Source: Furcasterigmium furcatum (lineage: Eukaryota > Ascomycota > Sordariomycetes > Glomerellales > Plectosphaerellaceae). Taken from it: 64,000 nucleotides of DNA. The translations under genes and the position numbers were made by a program. Every line of letters starts with the position of its first letter. Position 1 is the first letter of the stretch. Shown one piece after another: positions 1-12,880 of the stretch. The notes beneath the pieces are model-generated. The model was given only the letters and a program-made list of their open reading frames with translations, was not told where the DNA came from and searched no databases. The stretch lies in contig BCIA01000006.1 of the NCBI GenBank assembly GCA_001599815.1, positions 4,652,961 to 4,716,960 on the forward strand, written 5' to 3'.

Positions 1-2420
1 TTGCGCGCCATCTGCGTCACCTTGCGGAAGTCGTCGCTTGCGCCTGTCGTCACCGTCGGGAAGTGCAGCTCCTCCGACACGCGGCCGCCGAGCGTCATGG
101 CCATGCGGTCCATCAGCTGCGGCACCGTCATGAGGTAAGCGTCGCCGGCCGGCAGGTACTGCGCGTAGCCGAGCGCGCCCTTGCCGCGAGGGATGATGGA
201 CACCTTGAGCAGCGGGTCGGCGTGCTCGAAGAACCAGCCGCAGATGGCGTGGCCGGCCTCGTGGTAGGCCACGGTTCGCTTCTCCTGCGGCTTCAGCACG
301 AGGGACTTGCGCTCGAGACCGCCGATGACACGCTCGATGGCCTGCTCGAAGTGGATGAGCTCCACGGACTGGGCATTGACACGTGCGGCTACACGGGGTT
401 AGCAGTGCTTCAAATTTACATGTAGGCGTGCGGGAAACTCACCAGCCAGAGCGGCCTCGTTGACGACATTGGCAATGTCCGCGCCAGAGAAACCAGGCGT
501 CAGGGTCGACAGGCGCCCAACAAGGTTATCCAGATCCTCCTTGGTCACGATCTTCTTCAAGTGGACCTTGAAAATATCCTGCCTGCCCTTCATCGTCGGC
601 CGGTCAATGTAGATGTGACGGTCGAATCGTCCGGGTCGCGTCAGAGCCTGATCCAGGATATCCGCCCTGTTCGTGCCCGCCAGCACGACGACCTGCTCCG
701 ACGTGTTGAAACCGTCCATCTCCGTCAGGATCTGGTTGAGGGTCGACTCGCGCTCGTCGTTGCCGCCGGGCCTGTTGCCATCCTGTCTCGATCGGCCAAT
801 GGCGTCGATCTCGTCGATGAAGATGATGCAGGGGGCGTTCTTGCGCGCAGAGGCAAACAAGTCACGCACACGCGAGGAACCGACACCGACGAACATCTCG
901 ACGAACTCGGAGCCGCTGACGCTGAAGAAGGGCACACCAGACTCGCCGGCCGTTGCCTTGGCCAGAAGCGTCTTACCTGTACCGGGAGGTCCAGACAGGA
1001 TGGCGCCGCGAGGAATCTTGGCACCGAGGCGCTCGAAGCGCTCCGGCGTCTTCAGGAAGCTGACGAACTCCATGATCTCGGCCTTGGCCTCGTCCATGCC
1101 CGCCACGTCCGAGAACTTGACCTTGACCGCCGACTCGTGATTGAACATGCGGGCCTTGCTCTTGCCGAAGCCGAACATCTGGTTGCCGCCACGGCCGCCT
1201 AAGCCTCGCATCGAGTACATCATCAGGCCAACAAGGAGAAGTGTCGGGCCGAAGGCGAGAGCCAGGCTCCACATGCCGCCCTGCTGGGCGTAGTGGACAG
1301 GGATGCGTTCTGTAGGGGGGATGCCAAGGTCCTGCTGCGCCTGCTCAAGCTGCTTCTCGAAGGTGTCGACGGAGCCGATGGAGAAGTAGTACTGCGTGCT
1401 GGGATCCAGGCCATCGAGATTGACCTCGCGGTTCAGCTCGACGCGCACCTGGAGGTTGCTCATGACGGTGAGCTTCTTGACGAGGCCCTTGCTGAGGAAG
1501 TTCTTGTGCACCTCCTGCCACGTAACTTCCCTCGAGCTGCTGAACATGCTGCCCTCGAAGAAGGGGAGGATGAAAGCCCAAACGATAGCGGTGAGGATCA
1601 GGTCTCCCGTGCTGAAGCGCCCGAGGAACCATTTGCCGTTGTTGGGGGGCTTCTGGCCATCGCCAGGTCCGCCGGAGCCAGAGCCGGACTTGGACCCGGA
1701 CTTGGACCCAGCTTCGGGACCCGTCTTGCCCTCCTGCTCCTTGCCCTCCTGGCTCTTCTGCTCTTCCTTGCCCACTTGCTCCTCATCGGCGGCCTTCTCC
1801 TCCTCTTTCCCCGGAGTCTCGGAAGAGACCTTCCCATCCGCCAATTGAGAATCCTCCAGGCCGTATTTCTTCAGTCCGCCGGCCGTCTCAAACTCGGCAG
1901 CCCGGGCAGCCAGCTTGTGTACCTGCCCCATCATCTTCATCACCTGCCCAAACGGCGGCAGCCTGCCCTCAGAGAGATCGAGTATTTCCTTCAGCTCTTG
2001 CGGCGCGCCAACCACAGACACTACCCGCATCGCGAGCTTCGTCTCGTCGCCCATAAAATTGCCGCCGAGATTCTCCAGCCTTTCCGCCTGCTTGGGAGTC
2101 AGGTACACCCACCCTGGAGGCAGGGGCCAGTCGGCCCGGGCCTTGTGGAGGCGCTGGTCCTTCAACGCCGCGCTCGATATGGGCTTCGCCGGCTCGGTCG
2201 TAGAATCGGTCGTCTTGTCGTCCTTCGGGGGCTCAGGCTTCTCAGTAGAGTAGAACCGCGCGCCTCCGGGGATGCTCCGCGAGAGCAGGGCCGTCCGTGT
2301 GGCCGCCGGCGCGAGCCGCGCCACCCTTGATGGGCCGAGGAGCCCTCTGCATATTGTCGCCTGCTGCGTCTGTCGCGCCACCCGCGCCAGCTGCGCCGAC
2401 TGACGAAGAAATCTCGCCAT
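1..2420 (-). CDS. Mitochondrial m-AAA metalloprotease subunit (Afg3/Yta12 family), 3' end cut by window edge
   Basis: ATP-dependent zinc protease of the mitochondrial inner membrane, matrix-facing; the family degrades misfolded membrane proteins and processes ribosomal and respiratory proteins. Exon 1 is 443-2420 and exon 2 is 1-388; the 54-nt intron 389-442 has a GTGAGT donor, a CTAAC branch and a TAG acceptor. The start is the ATG at 2420, which opens an Arg/Ser-rich presequence with an RFYS-type cleavage site near residues 55-58. Two membrane segments lie near residues 272-287 and 382-404. The AAA module has Walker A GPPGTGKT (477-484), Walker B with DEID (about 531-541) and the second region of homology with RPGRFDRH (about 595). 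The zinc-binding HEAGH is at nt 249-263. The C-terminal end lies outside the window. I cannot separate Afg3 from Yta12. Family assignment is secure. Confidence 0.93.
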
Positions 2421-3083
2421 GACCGGCACGCCGTGCAGGAAGGGGATGTTCTGGTGTTGTGGTCGTGGGATATTGGTCGAATGTTGCTTCGCGGATCGAC
2501 CGGGGGCGTCGGATTCGGGGACGAAGATGGAGCTTCAAGCCCTAGGTCATGGGCGAGGAATCCGAAGCACAATTCCCGTGGTCGAAAATAAAGCCCGCCG
2601 CTGCAATGGGCACAGGATTGTCGAGAGGGTTGAATTGGCGTCCGTGTCGCTTTGCTTGCGGACTTGAGAATTGCGGATTGAATGGGCAAATCTCTTGCCG
2701 GTGATGAATCAGTTGATCCGGAGCTATCCCGGACCTCGGAGTTAGTCAGCGTCGTCACGTGATCACGTGCACCGTCTGCTTCTCGTCACTTCCACGCCCC
2801 ATCACAGGCATCGCTCACTGACGCGTTTGGGTGAGCACATTCGAGCGGAGATGATGAATTGTCTCCGATTGCCATTCCCTCCTTGCTTGCACAACTATGC
2901 ACGCCTACAGACCTCAGAGGGCACTGTGCAAAAACTCCAATTACATGCATCGTAGATGATCGTTAACTCATAAATAAGTAATTGAGCTGGGCGCCGTCTC
3001 CAATATATGGCAATATCTTTCCCTCCTCCCACCTTCTGTGTCCTATACACCCTCAACCGTTCACATTACTCCTGGAGCCGTCC
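2421..3083. other. Intergenic: m-AAA protease upstream region and transcription-factor 3' region
   Basis: No gene recognised. Both flanking genes are on the minus strand, so this stretch should hold the promoter and 5' leader of the protease gene and the 3' end of the Zn2Cys6 gene transcript. Short open frames here show no family resemblance. Confidence 0.6.
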
Positions 3084-5922
3084 CTACCGCGGCTGCATGT
3101 CTCCAACATTGCCGTTCTCTACTGACGGATATGCGCCACCGCTCATCTCCGCCCAATCCCAGTCCAGAGTCATCGGAAGGGCAAATAGGTCCGGCGGCAG
3201 CAATGGCTGCTGGAAACCAACTCCCACCATGCTCGTCCCCATCCCGTCCGGCATTAAGTTCGAAAAGTCCCCAAAATTGTTGTTGTTGTAGTCCTGCTGG
3301 TTCGGCGTCCTAAAGTCCTGCGGCCATCCCATCGACTGCACCGCCGGCGACGGGTCCTGCACTGCTGCGTCCATCGGGCTGTACTGTTGTCTTGCCCGGT
3401 TCGCCTCTCCGTTGAATTTAGGCGAGAGGTGACCGTCGTTGACCCCGTTATGCCCTGTCCCTGTGGGTGTCGTAGCCGACTGCGGCCGGGGCGTGTTCGA
3501 CAGGTGATCCGCCGCGTCGGCGTTCTTGGATGACTCCGCCTTGCGCTTCTTCTTGGAGGATTGTTCCTTCTCGGCCCTGTCGATGACAGAACGCGCTACT
3601 CGCTCGAATTCGGCGCAGACACCGAGCATGCGGTGCACACCGCCTGTTTCCGCGTCCTGTCCAAGCATGGACAGGTATGTCACGACGACGGTCATAAGTT
3701 TTGCGTCTGATTTCGCGCGCGGGTCCACGGGATTCTGCAGGATGTTGCTGAACAGCGTCATCAGTGCAGAGACGGGGAAGTACAGGACGAGCCTACCGGG
3801 AATTAGTATATAAATGGCTGAAGATCGAGAAAAGAACTTACCAAACAACCGAAATGTCTCCCTGCGGACAGAATTTCAGCAAAGAGATGGAAGCGCGCGC
3901 TGCCGCGGTGCAGAGCGCAGCAGACGAGAAGATCCTCGGGTTCAGCGGCTTCGTGTTCAGCCCCTGGATCGCATAGTTGGACAGTCTGCTGGTCCAGTAG
4001 CCGTGGTGGACCGACATGCGATGAATCGTCGTCAGACAGTTGTAGTATGTGAGATGAAGCATGATGATATGCAGAATGAGTGGCGTGTGCGACGCCTTGA
4101 TCTCGTGCTCGGGACGGAAGTCAATCGGGATGCGGTCCTTCCACTCTTCTAGCTCTCGGTCTAGCTCGCCGATCGTGTTGAGCATTTCGCCTGGGGACTG
4201 CTTCGTCGCCTTTGTCGAGTACAGCTTGGTGTAGACCTTGCCCTCGATCTGCGCAAACTCGCAGGTCACTCGGAAGAGGTTCATTTTCCCCTTGCCGTCG
4301 GCGAGAGGGATATTGCCGATGTTGTCGTCCGGGTCAGCATCGGGCAGTTCTACGTTCATGTCGTCGTCATCCTGCGCTGGCGGCCGGCCGGCACGAAGCG
4401 AAAAGTCCTTGTCGAGCATGTACGCGATCCAGAAGACGCGCTTGCGCTGTTCGATTTCGATAGGGTTCAGGTGGAAGCCGGTGCCCTTCTTGTGCAGGCC
4501 GATGCTGTGGGCCAGCCGAATGGCGGCTGCGACGAAGAGGATGGTCGGCTGGGTATTGGGCGTGCCCTGCAAGAAGAGCGCCATGGCCAGGAGAGCCTGC
4601 ACGCTGAGCAGGTCGGTGTTGCGCATGGTCAGCTCCGAGAAGCAGGCCATCGAGTTCTTCAGGTGCGCCCATGCCTTCTCGTCTTCCTCCTTCGGGACAA
4701 GGTTGCTCATGACCCGAAGCCTGTATGCAAAGGCCAGTGCGCAGTTGAGACTTGCCCACCACCCCGAGCCCTCGTAGGGATCGCTCGAGTACTGCCGCTC
4801 GACGAGGTGCATGAAGGTCGGCTGATGGAACAGCGGGAACATGCAGTTGAAGTTCTCGAAGTAATCCTTCAGCAGGGACAACGCCTCGGGCTTCGGCGGC
4901 AGCGAGATGAAAATCGGCCGTCTGAACAGATCGCCGAAGATCTCGGGCTTCCAGTTCGTCCATTTGTGGTCGTCGATGGAGACGTCGGTGATCATTCGCT
5001 GGAAAGAGTCGTCGCCTGTCCGTTCGTTGACCCATTCGATACCCTTGGGCGAGAAAATAGAGAATCCGGAAGACGAGCCGAAGTATCGAGTCTCGCCCAT
5101 GTTGTTCGTGACGAGAGAGCACATCATCTCGGAGAGCTCCTCGACCTCCTCGCCGTTCTCGCCCTCCTCCGGTGACCCAGATGCGTGCTTGTCAGCACCA
5201 TCCTTGGAGTCTTTCGGTGGCTCGGGCGAAGTAAGCGAGCTCTGTGGGGTCGAAGAAGCATCCTGATGTGCCCCAGCCACCAGAGAGGGCGATGAGGGGT
5301 TCGATACCGCCGCGAGCGAAGTTTGTCTCGACTTCTGTTTCTCTGCCAGCTTCTTCTCGAGCGTCCCGAGATCCAGCTCGCCATTCTCATCATCATCGAG
5401 CAAGCCTAGCATACGTTAGCACAATCCCCACGCATTGCGAGTCCAGATGTATTACCTGATAGCCTGAGCACGTTTTCCATGCGCCCCAGACGGTTTTCCA
5501 GTCCTTCAATGTACTTCGCCCTGCAGCCGGTTAGCCCCGAACCTCCGAATCGCCGGACCCCGGAACTCAATGCGAATGAAGGGAAAAGCTTACCCCTTTG
5601 GCGGGCTCCTCTTCTTCTCGACCTGCGTAAACTCGCACTTGGTCTTGTAATTCGTGCAGTGGCCGCAATTGGGCAGCACTCCGTCGCACTTGATCTTCTT
5701 CTTCCTGCACATGTCGCACGCGCGCGAGATCCTCCGCCTCTTGGCCTCGTTCGTGTCATCGAGCAGCGTCGAGTGGTCGCTGAACATCTGCGCCGCCAGC
5801 TCCGGCGGGAGGTGCTGCATGGTCATACCGTCGGGCGCGTAGCCGCCGAAGATCTGGGGCGGGGGGTTCATCATCGGCGGGCCGTTTGCCATGTGCGGCA
5901 TCTGGAAGCCCATGCGATCCAT
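3084..5922 (-). CDS. Zn(2)Cys(6) fungal-specific transcription factor
   Basis: Nuclear DNA-binding regulator of 888 residues in four exons: 5594-5922, 5456-5520, 3842-5405 and 3084-3792. The introns are 73, 50 and 49 nt, with good donors (GTAAGC, GTAATA, GTAAGT) and CAG/TAG acceptors. The binuclear zinc cluster has all six cysteines (C69, C72, C79, C86, C89, C96; spacing 2-6-6-2-6), preceded by KRRRIS. It is followed by a short linker and a probable dimerisation helix ([17 protein letters not shown]). A Ser/Pro/acidic linker leads to the middle homology domain at about residues 310-570, which contains FPLFHQPTF. The C-terminal third is low-complexity with an Asn run. The overall layout resembles regulators of carbon-source and plant-polysaccharide genes, but the target pathway cannot be read from the sequence. 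Start chosen at the first ATG of the open frame. Confidence 0.9.
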
Positions 5923-8519
5923 GGCTGCTGCTATTGTCGTCGTAGGACGATGCTGGGATTGGTGGTGTTCTGCTGGAGAATGTCTGGGTTGGGGTGCGAG
6001 GAAGCACCGATGGCGAAGGACGCGGGCGGGAACGCACGAGGCGGCTCCTTCGGGGCGCTATGTATTATTAACCCTGCGGAATATGTCGAGTGACACAGGA
6101 GTGCTATCGCCGAAGCATTGAATTTGTCAGGGCAGATGTGGGATGCTGTTGGACGAGCAATGATTCGTTACGAGAGGCTTGGGGGGGGCGTGGTGTGGTT
6201 GTGAAGTACTGTTGATGTTCAACGGCCAGCGGCGAGGAGGCGAGGTGATAGGTAGGCAATGTAGGCTGTCTGCTTGCTGGCTCGATGGCTAGATGGCTCC
6301 AGTCTTTCTGGCGATCTGGGGCGCTGGGTCGTCGAGTCGTTCGTCCTGCTCGGCCGCAAGGATCTCTTGGTAGTCCGATGTCGATTTTGGAGGGGCTGTG
6401 GGATATACAGCAATGGAAATATTCGCCTCTGGGAGGTGGAGGGGGCAGCACAGAGCTGGTTAAAGAGCGACGGCTTGCTTCGAATTGGGGGAAGGGGGAA
6501 AAAAGGGACGTGGTTCAAGGGCGGAAGCGTCGGGAAGAGGTGTGGACATTTGGGGGTAGGACGGTAAGGTAGCAGGTAGCAGAAACGACCAGTGCCCGAG
6601 TGAGGGAGGCATGGGATGACGACGGGACGGACGAGCATCGGTGCGCGCCTCGAGCACTGCAAATGGATCACAGCCCACCTCAGCCCGCGTTCCCTCGCCC
6701 GCCGCCCGGGCTCCTGTCATGGATGACTCCTTGCCACAGGGCAAGAAGGCCCCCGGAGCTTTTGCCTAGGGGTTGTCTTGGCGGGGGTGTCTAGCGTCCT
6801 CGAGGCGTTGGTGATTGGACGCGAACGGGCACCGCCTCAACCCCTCGGTGATTGCTCACCCATCTACTCCCATTCTTTTGCATCCATTGTTGAATCACAA
6901 TTGCGTTGCCCCTTCGTACTCGTACTCCCGCTGGCATTTTCCTAGCTGGGTGACCACGAACGAAGTGAACCCCGCCGATCCCCGCGTATTCAAATCCCAG
7001 GCCGCTGACCCACAGGCGGTGAACCCAAGACAGTGGCTCCTCTGGCCCACGGAGACGTTGACTCTCACATGTCGATGGTGTTCTCGATCCATCCTTCAAG
7101 ACAGTTCAGCCCACCAAAGTGTCTTGGAGCTTACAGTCTCACCCCTCGCCTGCCTCACATCATACACTTACATAGCCACCCAGTTATTCCTGCGCGGGGA
7201 TTTCAAATCAGCACTTCCTCGACACTTAAACAAACCCCGGCTCCCCGCTAGCGCAGGCCCGGGGGCTCGGCCGGCCGGTAAACCCGCAGCAGCGGGGCCC
7301 GGCTGCCGGATGTTGCGCCATGAGAATGCGCTGAGGCCGTGATCATACACTCTGCGGCTTGGATCTCCAGGGCTCTGCAAGTTTCTGACACTATCCCGAG
7401 TTGCTTCGACTCGGGATAACGCAATTGTACACGTCATGCTGGTAAGGAAGACTACTCGGCAATGGCCATGACTTGTCGGAACATTCGGCGTTCAACCAAC
7501 CCCCTACATCCAACAACTCCGCCCATTATCACGAATGTTGAATTATTTTGATATCCTCTACCCAATTCATCCAGTCACCCACCACCTGACTTGCGTATTT
7601 GGCAGATAACCCCGACTAACCAGCTCCTGCAGTCAGTAAAAGACCCCCAGGTCAAATCACCCCGTTTCAAACCCACCCTCACTCACCCCCTGTCCCCGGC
7701 ATGAGAAACATGAGACGAAAACCCTCCTCAAGGGGTCCCGCTGACGAATGCACACCTCCTGCCGTCCAAGCGCTTGCACAACCGCTCACCACCAAATCCT
7801 GCACCTGCGTTTCATCAACGTCTCAAAACCACCACCGCACGTCGTCCCTTCGACACTCCGAGAGGCAGCCTGCCAGCACGGCGGCGGCAAGGGCGTGAAC
7901 AGCCTCATCCGGTTGCCGGCCGCCCGGACGAACGACAGATTCATCGCGAACCCGAAGTAGGTATGCGAGGCCTCGGTTCAGCATTATATCAGGGGAGCGA
8001 ACATCATGCATCCCATCGTTCCATCACAGCATCAAGTCCCTAGACCAAAAGCACAATCGTACGCTCCTTGAACATGGCCCTGTCACACGGGGCTCTTTGC
8101 ATTTGTGTCATACTTCCTGAAGCTAGGTAGGCTGACAGACAGACACCTGAAGATGAAGCAATCCTCATCTTCCTCCCTCGCACCACCGCCCTCCTAACCC
8201 CGAGGGCCTGTCCAACGATGACCCAAGGCGACCCCCTTCTTTCAGGTAGACAATGCCATGAATCAAGAAGGACGGAAAGGAAACAACGCCGCTCCGTATG
8301 CACTCGTAAGATCCGGTCAGGACGCAGATGGCCATCCGCAGCCCTGCGGCATCGACTGACTAAATAAGTAATAAACAACGTCCATCACGAGGGATGGACT
8401 GATGCTGAGAAGTTTCGTAACAAAACGGCCACGCTCCATCCGTGGCCGACATGTACATTGCAACGCATCGCTCGCTCGCTACATGCCACAGGAAGGAACA
8501 ATGCGCAGGAAGCGGCGCA
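5923..8519. other. 2.6-kb intergenic region upstream of the Zn2Cys6 gene
   Basis: No gene recognised. The flanking genes are both on the minus strand, so most of this is promoter and 5' leader of the transcription factor plus the 3' end of the membrane-protein gene. Open frames of 60-150 codons lack any family signature and overlap each other in several frames. The stretch holds a perfect hairpin at 7392-7418 and a GC-rich block around 7250-7310. Confidence 0.55.
7392..7418. repeat. Perfect 10-bp inverted repeat with 7-nt loop
   Basis: The left arm TATCCCGAGT (7392-7401) and right arm ACTCGGGATA (7409-7418) are exact reverse complements around TGCTTCG. It lies in non-coding DNA about 1.5 kb upstream of the Zn2Cys6 start and 1.1 kb beyond the 3' end of the membrane-protein gene. 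Function unknown. Confidence 0.8.
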
Positions 8520-10174
8520 TCAATGTATCTCCTCGGTGAACCGGGAGCCGGAGCCCCGCGAGCCACGAGACCCGTCTTGCGATCCAAGCGATCGGCCGAT
8601 CGGGTCTCTTGACGGCGGCTGCAACTCCGGAAGCGGATCCGCAAAAGGGTTTGCCTCTGTCACGGGTGTCTTGGCCGGCCCGGACCGCATGATGGGCACG
8701 CCACTGACAGGCCGCATCGGCGACCCGACTGCCAGCCGTCCGGCTCCGCTGTCGGCGTTCGGTTCGGCGAAGAAGGCCTGCGAGTCGCGGTACATCACCG
8801 ACTCGCCGCTCATGGTGCTGACGCGATTCTGGTTCCCGAAAGGGTTCTCCCGCGGATCCGTGTAACCGTCGCCACCCACTTGCATGACCGAGGGGAGTTT
8901 CCTGCCAGAAACGCGATAGAAGCCTCGCTCGCCACTTTCGGCAGGAGGAGAGGGAGGTTCCTTCGAGGCACTCTTCGCCCCGATGCCAGCAGCCAAGGCG
9001 CCGACACCGAAGGGCAGAGTGCGCTGCGTCATGCCAGCGGCGGCGCCGGCGTCATCAGAGGGGCCACCCGCTGCGGGAAGTGCACGGGTAGCATGACCAA
9101 GATCATCACCAAGGGTAATGCGGCCGCCGTTGCGTTTCTTCCATCGCAGGGCCAGCAGCACAAGCAAAGCAACAAGCGCGATGCCTGCAAGACTGCCAAA
9201 GACACTGCCCACGATGACGCCAGTTTCGGGTGTCGAATCATCCGTGCTCTCGTCGGTGGCAGTTGAAGTTTCCAAAGGCTGTCCGCTGCCCTCGCCGTTA
9301 CCATTGCCGCCGATCACTTCCACGGTGGCCGTGGAGACACCTGGCCCCGAACTGCTTGCGGACGATATTGTCGAAGAACTGGAAAAGATTGTGGTGGTAG
9401 TGGTGTAAAGGCTACTCGAGCGGGGGTTCGAGAAGGATGAGTATGAGTTGGAGAGGCTCAGAGAGCCAGACTCTGCCAATAGGCGGAGTGAAGAAGTATT
9501 GTTAGCCGGTGCGTGGAACGCTGCTCTGTGGTCAGTCAAATGCCTTGGACAGCCGGTATTGGCTAGATCGTCTGATGTGGTCACTCACAACTCGGGTGTG
9601 TCGAGTTCAGGCCCGCACTGATCGTCGGAAAGACGGACGATTCGGCAGCAGAAGGAGTGGACGTCAAGATGTCATCTTGACTGTCGTCAGGTAGGTCTGA
9701 CGACTCAAAAGGCGGTGGTGCGGAGGTTGGCTCGACGTAGGGACCATCGCTGGAGGCTTCCGGGACCGGCGCCGGAATAGGCTCGGGTTCGGAGGTGGGA
9801 AGAACCGAGTCGGGGGCCGGCAGAGGCCCTGAGGTGGGAGCCACGCCGAGGCCCTCGAGGCCCGGCGCCTCGACTGTTACACCAGACACTGCGTCGACGA
9901 CGATGGTCGCGGGCTTGCCAAAGTGCGTCTGAACCTCGACGGGGCTTCCGGCCCCATCGACGACCTGGACGATAGACACGGTTTGGACGACACGGGTGAC
10001 GTAGGAATCCACGTTGCCGGGAGCGCCTGCGGCATCGGGGACCTGGCGCTGTTGGTGGTGGTGATGCTGCTGGTAAGGATTGCTGCGTTTGTGGTGATGA
10101 AAATGAGAGTGTTGGTGGTTGTCGTTGACATCGCGGGCCTGAGCGAGTGAAGGCCCGCGTGGGGATTTAGTCAT
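8520..10174 (-). CDS. Single-pass membrane protein with His-rich and Ser/Thr-rich outer part
   Basis: Predicted plasma-membrane or wall-associated protein of 531 residues, unrecognised by name. Exons are 9585-10174 and 8520-9525. The 59-nt intron 9526-9584 has a weak GTGACC donor, a TTTGACTGAC branch and a CAG acceptor; it is the only combination I found that keeps the frame. Visible parts: a His-rich segment with a HHHH run near the start, a Pro/Glu/Ser-rich stretch, an Asn-X-Ser/Thr-bearing Ser/Thr-rich stretch, then one membrane helix (about residues 280-302, VIVGSVFGSLAGIALVALLV) followed by WKKR. The tail is cytosolic and disordered. The layout recalls WSC/Mid2-type wall sensors, without their cysteine domain. 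No signal peptide follows the chosen ATG; a sequence resembling a branch site and CTCAG acceptor lies just after it, so the true first exon may be further upstream. Confidence 0.68.
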
Positions 10175-10858
10175 TGTGCAGTGGCGGAGGGCAGACCGCC
10201 AAGCGACCTGCGTCGTTCCCACGGCTGCGGGCGGTGTTTGCTGCTCACGAGGTCCTGAATTAGAAGAGAGGGCGGCGATAGGGCGGCCCAGTCTTCACAA
10301 GAGGGGCAGGCGGTGGTTGGTCCGAGACGGCGTCGGTGGTCGGTAGATCTAGGCGACTGAGGTTGAGGCGGAGTCCATGCTCGGCGTCATCATCCCATCC
10401 TTTTGCTGCTGATTCCTTTGGCCTTGGGGGTTGGGATTGTCCGTCACGCGTACGACACGGTCGTCCTTGTCCGGGTTGGGAGGGGCAAATCAGCTCGTGT
10501 TTGCGCTGGCTATCGTTTCGGACTTGGGCTCCTGGGACCTGAGGAGCCGGCTTAGGTTCTGGTTGTGTTTGCCTGGACCGGTCGCTTTTTTGGGGCGGGA
10601 TCGAATCAGAAGTTGGGTCTGACCGGACTCCCGTTGCGTTTGCTCCCGAAATAAATCGACGGCGCAGATGGGCCTTTGTGAGGGCGCAGGGAGCGAAGGG
10701 AAGAAGAAGAAAAAGAAGGACGAGAAAGGAGCGGACGAGAAGGGCACGAAACAGGCGTGGTACAGCAGCCTTGGTGATAATAATAATAAGCACTCATTCA
10801 ATGGGGCGGGCGGGCAGGATGAAATGAGAGCACAAAAGGAGCCTCCTCACGTTGGATC

Positions 10859-10872
10859 GGGGCCATGGCCCC
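10859..10872. repeat. 14-bp perfect palindrome
   Basis: GGGGCCATGGCCCC reads the same on both strands. It is non-coding and sits between divergent genes. It could be a dimeric protein-binding site, but in GC-rich DNA chance is a fair alternative. Confidence 0.6.
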
Positions 10873-12879
10873 GGGGTGGTCTCACTGAGCGAAAGATTCG
10901 ATAATTTCGCTTGATACGGGCGGGTGGCTGCTCAGATGGAGCCCTGGCCAATCACCAGCGCCATTGCCTCGGACCTGCAGGGGAATCGGGCAGGGGCCCT
11001 TCACGCCAAGAGACAGCTAACGGCCTTTCCCATGCACGTCGTTGCAGAGAGGAGACGCGCAAAACGACTCACGAGGGGGCCTAGAAGCTCTGTGGACCAC
11101 TCTGAGGATGAGGATTGACCAAGACGAAGGCACGCAAGGGCACCAGCACGGCACCGGTATGGTCTGTGCCTGCATGGGCCACGGGGAAGAAGAAAATCGT
11201 GCAACACGAACAAGCTGGGCACTATCGGCCACGGTTCTGCGCGGATTGCGACATGTGCAGATGCCCGGGGGCCCTCTCGTTGCGTCTGATGTTGCGCTGC
11301 TCGATTACGGGTAAGTTCTCGTATTCAGCGTCGGCCCGTGATATTGCATCCTTAGGTGGCATGGCAGTCCGTGACGGCGGCGGCGGCCCACTGGCGACGG
11401 GAACAGGAACCACTGGCCGAGGTGGTACGCAATTCCAAGAGGTGCCATCAGCCAAACGTTGCGTGACGTCGTGGAGAGCATGACGAAGGATGCCGACCTT
11501 ATTTCGAGGCCGCGGCCGGTCACTGGGTAATTTGGGAATCTTCTGAAACAAACGCGGCTCTTGCGTCCCCGGGACGGGCCCTGTTTCGCGGAACCAGGCC
11601 TGTGAGAGGGTCTTGGGCGATCGGGGCGGAGGACGTGGTGCTCGGACCAGGTCGGACCCAAAAGCGTGGCCTGGGTGGAATCACATCGCCAAACACGCCG
11701 TCGGGTTCAGGTGATTGGGTCTAGCGTCCGGACATGTTGAAGGTTCGTTGGCTTCCAAAGGTTGTCCGGTCGAGGCTGTCATCACATCACCGCCGGCCGG
11801 GCCTGAGGTGAGGTGGACGAAGAAGAAACATCGGACCTGCTGATGATGGGGCGACAAGACGCCATCCATCGACTGTGCCCTGGTAGATTTCTTGCACCGT
11901 GAAATTGACTGCTGTCAGCCAAGGCACCAAACCATAGACACTGTCTGGGGAGCATACCGAGCTGGTGCCGGGCGGGGGTGTTGCCTGCCACCGTGCATCG
12001 TCCGGGCTGGCGATGGAGTCAAAAGCCCCCTCTTGAGCCTTCGAAGAAAGATGGTCGTCGGTGGACGAGCACGACGAATGAAAAGGGGCAGCGCCGATTG
12101 TCCGTCTCAAACCCACTTGCGCGGCCTTGTCAGTCGTCGTGACTGCCCGTGGAATGGCCGCCAAGGTGACTAAAAGCGTTCGTCGCACTGCGCCTTCCAC
12201 GATGCCGTACAAGCTGACGCATCCATGGAACGTTCCTGCCGATTGACTGCTTTCCTGCCTGTTCTGTCTCTGACCGTCTCTCCCTGCCTACAGTACACCT
12301 CACCACTCAACCACTCAGCGGGAGGGCGAAACCTGCACTTTTTGCCATCGTGCCTGTCTCATCAGCACCTAATTCCATATTGGTCAGCCACTCAGGGACA
12401 GCCGAGCTCCATTACAGTGGACGACTTTGCGCCATTGCAGGCCAACCGGGCAGTTTTGTTTTGGGGGATGCGTTCATAGCCTAAGGTAAACCGGGAAACT
12501 TACCTTCGTCTTCACCCCAGACTTCTGGGCACCGGAGAGTTAAAACGACGTCTGAACAGCCAGACACCGCAGCTTTTAAGCTGCCCTGCCCTGAGCTTCT
12601 CCAGGCTTACGACATCGCCTCGCTCTGCCCGAAACCATCTCGGGTTCGCAGTCGTAGCCCCTCCTGAGTCAAGCCGAGCTTTACGAGCGGTTTTCCGAAC
12701 CCGCGCCACCTCCCGATTGCGACGGCGCGCCTCATCACCCGAACAGTCGCGATATCAATCCGACCGCTCGTCTTGTGATTGTATATAGATCTCTGCATCT
12801 CCCTTTTGGCACCATCTTGCGAAGCAGCTGACGACGTTGACTCCTCAACTCCGTTGCCACGCTTCAGCATTTGGCCAAG

Positions 12880-12880
12880 N
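12880..12880. other. Undetermined base (n)
   Basis: Single ambiguous nucleotide in the presumed 5' region of the hydrolase gene. It marks low-quality or polymorphic assembly and does not affect any coding call made here. Confidence 0.95.

Noticed and set aside
1293..2330. 345-codon plus-strand frame over the m-AAA protease N-terminus
   Set aside because: Antisense of a well-supported protease; composition is a mirror of its codons.
10490..10801. Hydrophobic leader-like sequence upstream of the membrane-protein gene, considered as its signal peptide
   Set aside because: The hydrophobic frame has no ATG and arises from a CT-rich tract typical of a 5' leader; no splice route into the known exon was found.
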